The position numbers and the translations under genes were made by a program. Source: Terrimonas sp. (lineage in GTDB: Bacteria; Bacteroidota; Bacteroidia; Chitinophagales; Chitinophagaceae). From it: a stretch of 64,000 nucleotides of DNA. Location of the stretch: contig NZ_QCZJ01000004.1 in assembly GCF_003075435.1 (NCBI RefSeq), forward strand, positions 124,001-188,000, written 5' to 3'. Under the pieces are notes generated by a model. The model worked only from the letters and a program-made list of their open reading frames with translations. It was not told the origin of the DNA and made no database searches. Below, in pieces: positions 51,507-61,440 of this stretch. Position 1 is the stretch's first letter, and the number at the start of each line of letters is the position of its first letter.

Positions 51507-54500
51507 CTAATACATTTTTTTATTCCAGTGCTGCCTGAGATCAAGCGTTTTTGGAAATTCTTTATTGATCTCTACCTCCGGCAAATGCCCTACAGCGGAT
51601 ACTGTATTTTTTTCTGTGATATAATGCCGCGAAGGAGAAATGTCTGCACGGGTTTGTATTACACCCTGTGTATGCCCGTGATCCCAGAAGCGGCTTACCC
51701 TTCTTGATTCTGCTTCGTAATTGTTTACAGGGAATGTATCATAGCTTCTTCCTCCGGGATGAGATACATGATAGGTGCATCCGCCTACAGAACGTTTACT
51801 CCAGGTATCAACAATATCAAATACCAAAGGGGAGTCTACGCCAATGGTTGGGTGCAGTGCGGATGGTGGTTGCCATGCACGGTAACGTATACCTGCAATA
51901 TATACTCCTTTTACATCGGTTGCCGAAAGCGGCACACGGCATCCATTGCACAGCAATATATACCTGTCGCTGTGCAGGTTTGTTAATTTAACCTGTACTT
52001 TTTCCATAGATGAATCCACAAATCTTGCGGTGCCGCCCGAAGACATCTCTTCGCCTAGTACATGCCATGGCTCTATGCCCATTCTTATTTCGAGCGTTAT
52101 ATCTTTTACCGTTATCGTTCCGTAATGCGGAAACCGGAATTCAAAATATGGATCAAACCAACTCATATGGAAAGGATAGCCGGCCTCATTCAGAAATTCT
52201 ACTACATCCTGCATGTCTTTATGTACATAATGGGGCAGCATAAATTTATCATGCAGCTCTGTTCCCCATCTTATCAGGTCATGTTTATAAGGTTTTTTCC
52301 AGAATGTGGCGATCAATGCTCTTATCAATAGCATTTGTACCAGGCTCATTTGCTTATGCGGCGGCATATCAAATGCGCGGAACTCTAATATGCCTAATCG
52401 TCCTGATGATGAATCAGGAGAGTATAGTTTATCAATACAAAATTCTGCCCTGTGTGTATTGCCGGTTATATCGGTAAGTAAATGCCGGAATAACCTGTCT
52501 ACCAGCCAAAAAGGTACACTGCTGTTTTCAGGAATTTGTTTGAAAGCAATTTCCATCTCATACAACTTTTCTTCCCTGCCTTCATCAATACGTGGCGCCT
52601 GGCTGGTTGGGCCAATAAACGCGCCTGAAAACAGGTAGGAGAGGGCAGGATGATGCTGCCAGTAGGTGATGAGGCTGCGCAGCAGATCTGGCCTCCTCAA
52701 CAGCGGGCTATCTGAAGGCGTAGCGCCGCCAATGGTAATATGGTTGCCGCCGCCCGTGCCGGTATGTCTTCCATCAAGCATAAACTTTTCTGTGCCGAGG
52801 CGGGATAAATATGCCTGGTGGTAAAGCGTGTTGGTATTGTATAACAGATCTTCCCAGCTTTTTGAAGGATGAATGTTTACTTCAATTACACCAGGGTCTG
52901 GTGATACTACCAGGCGCTCAATGCGATAATCTCTCGGTGGTTCATACCCTTCAATGCGAACAGGCATCTGCAACTTTTCAGCGGTTCTCTCAACAGAAGC
53001 TACAAGATCGAAGTAGTGCTCTAAATAACTTACCGGCGGAAGGAAAATATATATAATGCCATCACGTGCTTCAATACAGATAGCAGTTTTAATAACATCA
53101 GTTTCAAAAACCGGCGGTATGGTTGATTCCTCGTCTTCATCTGTCTTTTTCTTCCTGCCTTTTTCTTTCTCTTTTTTATCAGATATTTTTTGAGCCTGCA
53201 AAGGTTGTTTTACAGCCGGGTGTTCTGCCACTAACCCATACCGTGAGGTAATGATCTCCTGGTAAGAGGGTAGTGGTTCAAATTCTTCAAACAAACTTCT
53301 TTCTACCTGTTGCGGTTCTTTGTTTTTTGCAGCAACAGGTAAACTGTTAAGTGGTAGCCTTAAGCCGATAGGTGAATTACCAGGCATAAGAAAAAGGTAT
53401 TCCCTGTTGAGCCGCCATTTGCAGCTACGCCATTTATTATTCCAGTGATTCCATTCAACAGGGAGTATAAATCCGGCGGGAGAATCGAGCCCGCGATCGA
53501 GCAGTTGTCCCAGGGTACGGCGTTCTATAGAATCTTTTAAATTATATTTAAGCGGATCAATATTTACAGGTGTTTTACCTTCCGTCCACAAGAAATAAAA
53601 AACATCCTCATACGCAGGGGTAATATTTTCAGTGCTTACTGCCAGGCATTTTGCCAGTTCTTCCATGAACAATTGAGCGTCTTTGTACGTATATTTCTGC
53701 GGACTGTTTTCCAGCGCCATGAGTTCCTTGTTTTTCCAGACAGGAAAACCATCCTTACGCCAGTATAAGCCATATTGCCAGCGGGGTAGCGGTTCGCCGG
53801 GATACCATTTTCCCTGTCCGTGATGCAACATCCCGTTCGGACCGAAAGCTTCCCGCAAACGGAAAATGAGATCATGAGATAAAATACGTTTGTGCAAACC
53901 GTCAGCAGCGGTATTCCATTGCGCTGATTCCATATCATCGATGGAAACAAAGGTTGGTTCGCCACCCATTGTCATGCGCACATCCATTGCTTTCAGGTCT
54001 TCATCTACTTTGTATCCTGTAGCATCTATTGCTTCCCATTGCTCATCAGTATATGGTTTGGTAACGCGGGGATCTTCATGTATCCGTGTAACTGTGTTTA
54101 AAAAACTAAATTCAGTTTCACCCGGGTCCTTAGCGCCAACAACAGGTGCTGCGCTTGCATAATCCGGCGTACATGCAAGGGGAATATGCCCTTCGCCTGC
54201 AAATAAACCGGAGGTAGGGTCAAGCCCTATCCATCCTGCACCCGGAATATATACTTCTGTCCATGCATGCAGATCGGTAAAGTCGGCTTCAGGACCTGAA
54301 GGTCCGTCAAGCGATTTAATATCCGCCGTTAGCTGAACCAGGTAGCCTGATACAAATCTTGCAGCCAGCCCAAGATGGCGAAGTATCTGTACCAGTAACC
54401 ATGCGGAATCCCGGCAGGACCCCAGGGCTTTACGCAATGTCTCATCAGGTGTTTGCACACCCGGTTCCATACGTATAGTGTATGCAATATCTTTATTAAC

Positions 54501-54956
54501 AGCCTGGTTTATCTTCACCAAAAAATCAACTATCGGCGTTTCTTTTGAAATATCAATATGCTGCAGCCATTGTTTTAAAAGCGCGCCGCTTTCCTTTATT
54601 TCAAGATAGGGCGCCAGTTCTTTTTTCAGTGTACCCTGGTATTCAAACGGAAAATGCTCAGCATATTCTTCTACAAAAAAATCAAAAGGGTTAATAACCG
54701 TCATTCTGGCGATTACTTCCACTTCAATGCTCAGTTCCCTGGTTTTTTCAGGGAAAACCACTCTTGCCTGGTAATTGCCGAAAGGATCCTGCTGCCAGTT
54801 AATGAAATGTTCGGCAGGTTTTAGTTTAAAAGAATATGCTTCAATGGGAGTGCGTGAATGTACCGCAGGACGTAAACGAAAAATATGCGGTGACAGCGAC
54901 ACGGGTCTGTCGTAAGAATAAGTTGTTTTGTGGTTTATTGCTACTCGTATTGCCAT
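51507..54956 (-). CDS. Transglutaminase-DUF2126 fusion protein
   Basis: A large cytoplasmic protein of 1149 residues. The N-terminal 270 residues hold a transglutaminase domain with Cys181 (LGSCRDSAWLL), His230 (TDLHAWTEV) and Asp246 (GLDPTSGL). The DUF2126 region follows (from about 300 to the end) with DVRMTMGGEPTFVSIDD, GNSPIGLRLPL, NHITIGGATPSDSPLLRRPD in parts and FDMPPHKQMSLVQMLLIRAL, which resemble a glutamine-synthetase-type amidoligase scaffold. A Lys/Glu-rich linker (about 595-620) divides it. It starts the operon and is among the largest proteins in the window. Confidence 0.9.
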   Translation of the reverse strand: MAIRVAINHKTTYSYDRPVSLSPHIFRLRPAVHSRTPIEAYSFKLKPAEHFINWQQDPFGNYQARVVFPEKTRELSIEVEVIARMTVINPFDFFVEEYAEHFPFEYQGTLKKELAPYLEIKESGALLKQWLQHIDISKETPIVDFLVKINQAVNKDIAYTIRMEPGVQTPDETLRKALGSCRDSAWLLVQILRHLGLAARFVSGYLVQLTADIKSLDGPSGPEADFTDLHAWTEVYIPGAGWIGLDPTSGLFAGEGHIPLACTPDYASAAPVVGAKDPGETEFSFLNTVTRIHEDPRVTKPYTDEQWEAIDATGYKVDEDLKAMDVRMTMGGEPTFVSIDDMESAQWNTAADGLHKRILSHDLIFRLREAFGPNGMLHHGQGKWYPGEPLPRWQYGLYWRKDGFPVWKNKELMALENSPQKYTYKDAQLFMEELAKCLAVSTENITPAYEDVFYFLWTEGKTPVNIDPLKYNLKDSIERRTLGQLLDRGLDSPAGFILPVEWNHWNNKWRSCKWRLNREYLFLMPGNSPIGLRLPLNSLPVAAKNKEPQQVERSLFEEFEPLPSYQEIITSRYGLVAEHPAVKQPLQAQKISDKKEKEKGRKKKTDEDEESTIPPVFETDVIKTAICIEARDGIIYIFLPPVSYLEHYFDLVASVERTAEKLQMPVRIEGYEPPRDYRIERLVVSPDPGVIEVNIHPSKSWEDLLYNTNTLYHQAYLSRLGTEKFMLDGRHTGTGGGNHITIGGATPSDSPLLRRPDLLRSLITYWQHHPALSYLFSGAFIGPTSQAPRIDEGREEKLYEMEIAFKQIPENSSVPFWLVDRLFRHLLTDITGNTHRAEFCIDKLYSPDSSSGRLGILEFRAFDMPPHKQMSLVQMLLIRALIATFWKKPYKHDLIRWGTELHDKFMLPHYVHKDMQDVVEFLNEAGYPFHMSWFDPYFEFRFPHYGTITVKDITLEIRMGIEPWHVLGEEMSSGGTARFVDSSMEKVQVKLTNLHSDRYILLCNGCRVPLSATDVKGVYIAGIRYRAWQPPSALHPTIGVDSPLVFDIVDTWSKRSVGGCTYHVSHPGGRSYDTFPVNNYEAESRRVSRFWDHGHTQGVIQTRADISPSRHYITEKNTVSAVGHLPEVEINKEFPKTLDLRQHWNKKMY

Positions 54957-55225
54957 ATTGTGTTATTGATATAGTATATAACTATAACTCTTGCTATCTA
55001 AAGGTTGAAACTTATACACGCAGGAAATACTTACGAGCTACGGTACTTGAATCATCTTTGATATGCAATAGGGCAGTAGCAAACTGTGAGAATGAAATTA
55101 ACGTGTTTTTCTAAGGTAACAAAATTTGGAGCAGGATTAATTGAAGCAGATTTATAATAGAATTGAGGCTTTTCATGTTTTTGATGCAGGTTATACATCC
55201 TTATATATTGCAGGGGATAAAAAAC

Positions 55226-55259
55226 AAAAAGTGCTGAGCATCTTTGCCCAGCACTTTTT
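55226..55259 (-). terminator. Bidirectional intrinsic terminator after SusD
   Basis: AAAAAGTGCTG (55226-55236) and CAGCACTTTTT (55249-55259) with a 12-base loop form a strong stem; both strands run into A/T tracts. On the minus strand it ends the SusD gene 30 bases downstream. Upstream (54957-55225) no gene is seen; this is the promoter region of the DUF2126 operon. Confidence 0.85.
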
Positions 55260-55289
55260 GTTTTTATTAGAGGCTTCTGTATACTGTTA

Positions 55290-57287
55290 CTATTTAAGGT
55301 AATTATAATACTCTTCATCTGTTGCACAATCCCACCAAACAGGCATGCCCCATATATTCGGCTCAGCAGCATGGCGATTTAAGGCAAGTGTATTTATGGA
55401 GTTGTATTGTATTTCATAAACCGGTGGCAAAGCCCAGCGGCGCATCCAGTAGTTTACATCTGTTGGAGCGCCTCCGGTCAGTTGGGTTGCACCTGTAAAT
55501 AATGCCCCACGCTGGTAACCGGGATAAACAACGCCATATCCGCCTACATTTCCTGCGCTGAAGTTAAACCGGCGCATATCATTCCAGTTTTCAATACTGC
55601 ATCCCATAGCGATGTATTTCTGCAGCATAATGTCAGACATAGTTAAAGCGCCGGAAGACTGGCAAACCGCATCGCTTGCCAGGTAAGCAGTGATGTCAGC
55701 ATCATCCATAGGCGCCATATCAGGATTGGTATTGGTATAGCCGCCACCCTGCCATTCGGTTAATTTAGCCTGCATCATATCCATATGTGCTCTTATGCCG
55801 TCTGTATACGCGGCATACGCATTACCTGCATCTCCTTTTCTCATGAAAACTTCAGCTTTAATAAAGCACATTTCATGATAAGTCAAAATTTCCTGGTCAG
55901 AAACCGGGCGAACCTGGAATGATCCTGTGGAGCCAACAACGCCCGCAGCATACGCTGCTGCTGAAGGATACCAGCTAACATCGTTAGAAGGCTGGTCGAT
56001 GATTCCTGATGTAGCCAAAGCGCTGCTACGCATATTTACATAGGCTGTATCACCGGCAAGTACATAATTGGTTGTATTGATGTAGATAGAACCGGCAGGA
56101 TAGGTTACGGTTACAACATTCCCGTTAACTGAGTGGGTACGTCCTGCCGCAACCTGCGCGGCAATAAACTCGTCACGATCCGTTGCATCGGCTATGGTAT
56201 AGTCTTTTGATACATTTGTAGCAGCATAAGTAGCCGTAGCAATAGAAGCCGGGCCTCCTCCTTTTATCAACCTGGTTGCCGCCCCGTAAGAATCAACGCC
56301 CAAAGAACGGTTCCATGTATAAGAAGATACTTTGCCGCTGGCATCTAATTTAACGTTTGCCATGGAAGCAGGCACAATTTTAGTCATCCTGGGATCTGTT
56401 ATTCCTGAACCACGCAGGTTTGTTAACAGGTTGTAATAATATTGGGAAATACGCTGGGTACTACCATAAGCCGCATAATTAAAGTTGCCATTGGTTACAA
56501 CCGGATCGCCCAATAAAAAGTCGGTTACCGTGCTGTTGTTAAAGCATGGCACTAATGTGTTATCAACATTTGACTGCGGACCTTTTGATAAAAAGTAAAG
56601 AACGGAATCAGCATTATACAGGTCTGATTTTTTTGACAGCTTCAGCATGTAGCGGGCTTTCAATCCGTAACATAATTTTATCCATTTGCTTACATCGCCG
56701 TTATTTACATAATCGCCGAGAGAAAGAGAGGGCGTGCCAGCTTCCTGTGTCATCTCAAAAAGGCTGATAGCCTCGTTCAGCTTATCCATACAACCGTTGA
56801 AGATGGTTTTGCCATCATCCGGTTTAGGGCTTGGGTTTCCTGTAGCGGCTTCCGTATAAGGCATTTCGCCATAAATATCCAGCATTTGCATAAAGCCAAG
56901 TGCATGAAAAACATTTGCCGCTGCCATATAATGATAAGCGCCCTGTTTCTGAGCGGTGTTGTACATATCAATCACATTAGACGATACTGCAACAAACCAG
57001 GTTTGGTAGGGCGTTGTTGAGTTTCCGCTGGCGGCAGCCCATGTTGTACTGAACGTATTGCCATTGGCATTGGTAGTATAAAAAACGCCTGCCTGCAAGG
57101 CGGTACGGTAATTGGCAACTCCGGAGGAGTACATATAAAAATGTTCAATCCAGGGCAGCCTGTTTTGGATCAGTACGCTTTGATTATTGGGGTTATCAGG
57201 GTCTGTATTAACATCCAGCCATTTTTTACACGAAGTGGATCCTGCCACAAGTGCACAACCCAATATTATATAGATCAACTTTTTCAT
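55290..57287 (-). CDS. SusD/RagB-like outer-membrane nutrient-binding lipoprotein
   Basis: A 665-residue surface lipoprotein. The signal ends in VAGSTSCKKWLDV with the lipobox Cys, followed by the SusD start DVNTDPDNPNNQS. Tetratricopeptide-like helices make up most of the protein; the IEHFYMYSSGV and YMAAANVFHALGFMQMLDIYGEMPYTEAA stretches are typical of the SusD-like_2 branch, which is more frequent for peptide or glycan ligands. It is 19 bases after the SusC gene and captures the ligand for it. The specificity is unknown. Confidence 0.93.
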   Translation of the reverse strand: MKKLIYIILGCALVAGSTSCKKWLDVNTDPDNPNNQSVLIQNRLPWIEHFYMYSSGVANYRTALQAGVFYTTNANGNTFSTTWAAASGNSTTPYQTWFVAVSSNVIDMYNTAQKQGAYHYMAAANVFHALGFMQMLDIYGEMPYTEAATGNPSPKPDDGKTIFNGCMDKLNEAISLFEMTQEAGTPSLSLGDYVNNGDVSKWIKLCYGLKARYMLKLSKKSDLYNADSVLYFLSKGPQSNVDNTLVPCFNNSTVTDFLLGDPVVTNGNFNYAAYGSTQRISQYYYNLLTNLRGSGITDPRMTKIVPASMANVKLDASGKVSSYTWNRSLGVDSYGAATRLIKGGGPASIATATYAATNVSKDYTIADATDRDEFIAAQVAAGRTHSVNGNVVTVTYPAGSIYINTTNYVLAGDTAYVNMRSSALATSGIIDQPSNDVSWYPSAAAYAAGVVGSTGSFQVRPVSDQEILTYHEMCFIKAEVFMRKGDAGNAYAAYTDGIRAHMDMMQAKLTEWQGGGYTNTNPDMAPMDDADITAYLASDAVCQSSGALTMSDIMLQKYIAMGCSIENWNDMRRFNFSAGNVGGYGVVYPGYQRGALFTGATQLTGGAPTDVNYWMRRWALPPVYEIQYNSINTLALNRHAAEPNIWGMPVWWDCATDEEYYNYLK

Positions 57288-57306
57288 AACTTGTTTTTTT
57301 CATTAA

Positions 57307-60300
57307 TTAAAATGTAATGTTTACTCCGAATGTGAAGCTTGCTACCGCGGGCACGCCCAGGTAATCAATACCTGTAGAACCCGAACCACCTGTTCCTCCT
57401 GCCGCGCTTACTTCAGGATCCATTCCTTTGTAATTTGTCCATGTAAATAAGTTGGTGCCAACTGCTGTTGCAGTAAGTCCTTTGATAACTTTCTGACGCT
57501 TTGATATACCGGAGAAATCATACGTTAATGACAGAGAGCGCAGCTTTACCCAGTTTACCGAAGTAATAAAGTTGTAGGAATTAGCCGCATAGTTTGACCA
57601 GTAACGCTGGATCATGTTTGTACCTGCGTATGTTGTATTGCCAATAGTATAGGACTGGTTTGCTTCGTAAGTTTGTGTAAAATCTTCTCCTGTTACACTG
57701 TTCACGCCGGTTACAGTTACCGATTGCCTGTCATTCAGCAAAGTTCTTTTGCTTAGACCGTTTACAACCAGTGCATATTCTGTACCGTTAAATACATCTC
57801 CGCCTTTGCGAATATCAAGAAGGAATGACAAAGAAAGTTGTTTATACCGGAAGGTATTATTGATACCGCCAATGAAACTTGGTTCACGGTTGCCAACAAC
57901 GGGGTTGGTGGTATTCAATTTATATAACCCGGTAGTAGGATCAACCTGGTAGCGCCCATTTGGTATTTCAACTCCTTTTGAGTCTACTTCACGCAAATAT
58001 GGTTGACCTGTCATCCCAAGAAAATAACCACCGTTAGGAACAGACGCCGCTTTTACTGTTCCAAACTGGGCATCTGTAGGATAAAAATAGGCTACGCCCG
58101 GAAGGAAGTCACCCAATCTGCCTTTGTTATAGGAGAAATTAAACGTAATGTCCCATCCGAAATTCTTTTGCACTACAGGCTTACCTGTAAGCATTATTTC
58201 CATACCCTTATTAATAACAGAGCCGGTATTAAGAGAGCTGAAAATGAAACCTCCGGATTGTGCTAAACGGGGTTGAGCGATCTGGTTTTTTGTCTGGCTA
58301 TGATAGTAGGTGTAATCCAAACCGATACGTCCCTTCAGGAATTTAAACTCTCCTCCAATTTCCCAAGAGCTTTGAATTTCAGGTTTTAAAATAGGGTTAC
58401 CTGCTGCCCACTGGTTCCCCACCAGCACAAAAGAGCCGATAGTGTATGGAGCCCATACATAGGTATTGGTGGCATATGCATTTGCATCTTTACCAACCTG
58501 TGCCCAGCTTGCCCTGAGCTTGCCAAAAGAAAGTATATCATTTTTGGGTAATAGCTCTGTAAACACAAGAGAGCCGCTCAACGAGGGATAAAAATAAGAT
58601 CTGTTCTCTAAAGGTAATGTGGAAGACCAGTCATTACGCCCTGTTGCAGTAAGGAATACAATATTCTTATAAGATATTCCCGCTTCTCCATAGGCGCCTA
58701 CCAGCCGTTTGCGTCCTGTTGCATCATTAAAAAACTTGTTGTCTGTAGAGATATTGTTAAAGCTGATAGTGCCGGCTGTTACAAAGTTATATCCCCAATG
58801 AACCTGGCTGCTTGTTTTGGTATTTTCTGAAGTAGTACCCAGCATCAGGTGCGTATCAAAATCGCCGAATGTTTTATGAAAATTACTCATTACCGTTGTT
58901 GTAATGAATGTATAATCATATTTAGGTTTGCTCAAACGGCCGTTCTGATACAAAGGCGCCACAGCGGAACCTGGTGCGATATAAGTATAATCATCAGTTG
59001 TATACTGGTCGTATCCCAAACGCGCTATCACATCCCACCAGTTTGTGATTTTGTAATTGCCGCTCACACCTCCTGTAATACGTTTGGTTTGAGATGTAAG
59101 CTTATCCTGGTTAATGATCCAGTAAGGGTTATCAATATCGTTTTCCAACGGAAGGGTTCCGGCAAATGGACGATATTGCGTTCCATCCTCGTTAATATAC
59201 TCTTTTATGTCGAATGTTTGCGGCCAGTTATACAATGCCTGCATACTTCCTACTCCGCTGCCATATAACCCTGCGGTAGTCAGCGTTCTGTTGGTTTTGG
59301 CAACAGAATAGGCAACATTTGCGTTCAGGGTCAAACGACCGTATTTCTGTTCACCGTTAAAACGGAAAGTAGTTTTATCGTATTTGGTGTTGGGCACTAT
59401 ACCTGCCTGGTTAAAATTAGAACCAGACAAATAAAAAGAGCTGTTTTTTGTGCCACCGGAAACGTTAACATTATTATCGTAAATCAGCCCTTTCCGAAAG
59501 AAGTTGCCGATATTGTCATATATTTTCTCTGATGCTGTAATCTTTTCTCCCCACGAACTATAAATATTGTCTTTGGTGAAAACGCCATTAACAGAATATG
59601 TTCCGGTGCCAAACTCGGTTTGAACCTCGGGCAGTTTGTTAGCCCAGGAAGTGCTTATCCTGCTGGTAACATCAACCTTTACTGTTCCTTCCGCTCCCTT
59701 CTTTGTGGTAATAACAACAACACCATCCGCCGCGCGGGAGCCATATAATGCTGCAGCAGCAGCTCCTTTCAATACAGACAGGCTTTCAATATCTTCCGGG
59801 TTGATATCCATTATACGGTTTGAAAAAGTTGTATTGCTGCGGCTCATTCCATCGGTGCCGGTGTTGCCGGTAACCGTGGTGGAGTTATCATATATAACAC
59901 CATCAATAACAAATAAGGGCTGGTTTTGCCTGCTTTCTGATGTGGAGTTACCACCACGGATGGTAATTGACGCTCCTGCTCCGGCAGAACCACTGAACTG
60001 TGTAATGTTTACACCGGGAACTTTACCCGCCAGGGAATTAACAACATTCGTATTCTTGTTTTTCATTAACTCCTCTGCATTTATTTCGGAAACAGAATAG
60101 CCCAAAGCTTTTCGTTCCTTTTTAATGCCCAGCGCTGTTACCACCACTTCTCCCAGTTCGCTGCTTTTAACCCTGAGTGTTACATCGGCCACCGCATTTT
60201 GACCAACTACAACATACTCGGGAGTATAACCTACATAAGAGAAACTCAGCACATCGCCCGGCTTTGCAGAAATACTGTACTTGCCATCGGCATCTGTTTT

Positions 60301-60462
60301 GGTTGCCGTGGTAGTGCCCTGAATAGATACACTAACTCCTGGTAGCGGCATACTGTTTTCACTAAGTACAGTGCCGGTAACAGTTTTGACTTGGGCATTT
60401 ATTAATGCCGGCACAAGAGCTAACAGCAGTAATAAAATACCTGGATAAAAACACTTTCTCAT
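57307..60462 (-). CDS. SusC/RagA TonB-linked outer-membrane protein
   Basis: A 1051-residue TonB-dependent transporter. The signal peptide (1-23) is followed by a carboxypeptidase-regulatory-like domain (TVTGTVLSENSMPLPGVSVSI), a plug domain with the SusC signature (VINSLAGKVPGV read as VVNSLAGKVPGVNI, and GSRAADGVVVITTKKG), and a 22-strand barrel ending SFTFGVNITF with a terminal Phe. It forms a complex with the following SusD protein and imports its ligand. It begins 20 bases after the DeoR regulator gene. Confidence 0.95.
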   Translation of the reverse strand: MRKCFYPGILLLLLALVPALINAQVKTVTGTVLSENSMPLPGVSVSIQGTTTATKTDADGKYSISAKPGDVLSFSYVGYTPEYVVVGQNAVADVTLRVKSSELGEVVVTALGIKKERKALGYSVSEINAEELMKNKNTNVVNSLAGKVPGVNITQFSGSAGAGASITIRGGNSTSESRQNQPLFVIDGVIYDNSTTVTGNTGTDGMSRSNTTFSNRIMDINPEDIESLSVLKGAAAAALYGSRAADGVVVITTKKGAEGTVKVDVTSRISTSWANKLPEVQTEFGTGTYSVNGVFTKDNIYSSWGEKITASEKIYDNIGNFFRKGLIYDNNVNVSGGTKNSSFYLSGSNFNQAGIVPNTKYDKTTFRFNGEQKYGRLTLNANVAYSVAKTNRTLTTAGLYGSGVGSMQALYNWPQTFDIKEYINEDGTQYRPFAGTLPLENDIDNPYWIINQDKLTSQTKRITGGVSGNYKITNWWDVIARLGYDQYTTDDYTYIAPGSAVAPLYQNGRLSKPKYDYTFITTTVMSNFHKTFGDFDTHLMLGTTSENTKTSSQVHWGYNFVTAGTISFNNISTDNKFFNDATGRKRLVGAYGEAGISYKNIVFLTATGRNDWSSTLPLENRSYFYPSLSGSLVFTELLPKNDILSFGKLRASWAQVGKDANAYATNTYVWAPYTIGSFVLVGNQWAAGNPILKPEIQSSWEIGGEFKFLKGRIGLDYTYYHSQTKNQIAQPRLAQSGGFIFSSLNTGSVINKGMEIMLTGKPVVQKNFGWDITFNFSYNKGRLGDFLPGVAYFYPTDAQFGTVKAASVPNGGYFLGMTGQPYLREVDSKGVEIPNGRYQVDPTTGLYKLNTTNPVVGNREPSFIGGINNTFRYKQLSLSFLLDIRKGGDVFNGTEYALVVNGLSKRTLLNDRQSVTVTGVNSVTGEDFTQTYEANQSYTIGNTTYAGTNMIQRYWSNYAANSYNFITSVNWVKLRSLSLTYDFSGISKRQKVIKGLTATAVGTNLFTWTNYKGMDPEVSAAGGTGGSGSTGIDYLGVPAVASFTFGVNITF

Positions 60463-60482
60463 AAGCGTTGTTTTATTGTTTA

Positions 60483-61232
60483 TTAAATTAATTGGATGCC
60501 CATTTTTTTATAAGCGCTCAGGCGTTCATCATCAGGGTTTAGCTCTGTGATCAGGTAGTCTATGTTTTGTAGGGGGCAAATGTGAATAGGTTGATATGTA
60601 TCTATTTTTTCAGAGATGGCAAGTGCAACTACGTTTTGTGAGGAATCTATCATCACCTTTTTCAATTGTGCCACATCCCAGTCACAATCGGTAACGCCAT
60701 GCTTTATATCTATAGCATTAATACCAAGAATGCATAGATCTACTTTTAATGACCTGATTTTCGCAATGGCATCGGCGCCAATAGTGATCCTGGAGTTTTT
60801 GGAAATCTTATCACCAATTACAATAACATCAATATTCGGGTGATTGCTGTATTCAAGGATAGCAGGAATACTCCCGGAAATAAATGTGGCTTTTAATTCC
60901 CGCGGCAGGCTGCGTGCCAGTTCATTGATGGTGGTACCGCCACTGGTAAGCACAACCATATTCTCTTTTATTAAACCAATGGCTTTTCGGGCAATAACCT
61001 GCTTTTCATCCTTACCATATACGTTGTTGTTGTGAAGATTAAAGTCTGAAAAAGACAGGGATAAAGCTCCTCCATGCACTTTAATGATTTTGCCGGAATC
61101 TGCAAGTTCCTGCAGGTCTCTGCGAATGGTATCTTCCGACACATTTATAGCTTCACAAAGCCCTGAAGACAATACTTTATTGTGCAGATTAAGCTGATGC
61201 AGAATATATGCCTGGCGTTCTTTCTTAAGCAT
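60483..61232 (-). CDS. DeoR/GlpR family transcriptional regulator
   Basis: A 249-residue regulator. The N-terminal winged helix (MLKKERQAYILHQLNLHN, LCEAINVSEDTIRRDLQELADSGKIIKVHGGAL in two parts, residues 1-57) precedes a DeoR C-terminal sugar-phosphate-binding domain (VVLTSGGTTINELAR, VDLCILGINAID). It is cotranscribed with SusC and SusD, so probably controls their import system in response to a phosphorylated sugar. Phased repeats precede it. SusCD pairs are more often run by ECF sigma or hybrid two-component systems, so this is a notable arrangement. Confidence 0.93.
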   Translation of the reverse strand: MLKKERQAYILHQLNLHNKVLSSGLCEAINVSEDTIRRDLQELADSGKIIKVHGGALSLSFSDFNLHNNNVYGKDEKQVIARKAIGLIKENMVVLTSGGTTINELARSLPRELKATFISGSIPAILEYSNHPNIDVIVIGDKISKNSRITIGADAIAKIRSLKVDLCILGINAIDIKHGVTDCDWDVAQLKKVMIDSSQNVVALAISEKIDTYQPIHICPLQNIDYLITELNPDDERLSAYKKMGIQLI

Positions 61233-61260
61233 TTAAAGTTTTTGGTGCCAGAAAGTTACG

Positions 61261-61308
61261 AAATTCCTGCAAAAACCTGCTGAAAAAAGAAAAATTTCCT
61301 GCAAAAAA
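61261..61308 (-). promoter_or_regulatory. Phased CCTGC repeats before the DeoR regulator
   Basis: TTCCTGCAAAAA occurs twice (61264-61275 and 61296-61307) 32 bases apart, about three helical turns. A third CCTGC lies at 61276-61280, 10 bases from the first and 22 from the last, followed by a run of A. The block is 29-76 bases upstream of the regulator start and would be a good set of same-face binding sites for a DeoR-type protein. Confidence 0.5.
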
Positions 61309-61440
61309 TCTTATTAATATTATATTTAATTTGTATGAATGCAGAAGCTTTGTACTATACAACTATACCCATTATAGGGCTGAATTAAACCCTGTTGCAA
61401 AAAGAGATTAAGTAAGGAAGATATAAACAGGCTGTGTTTT

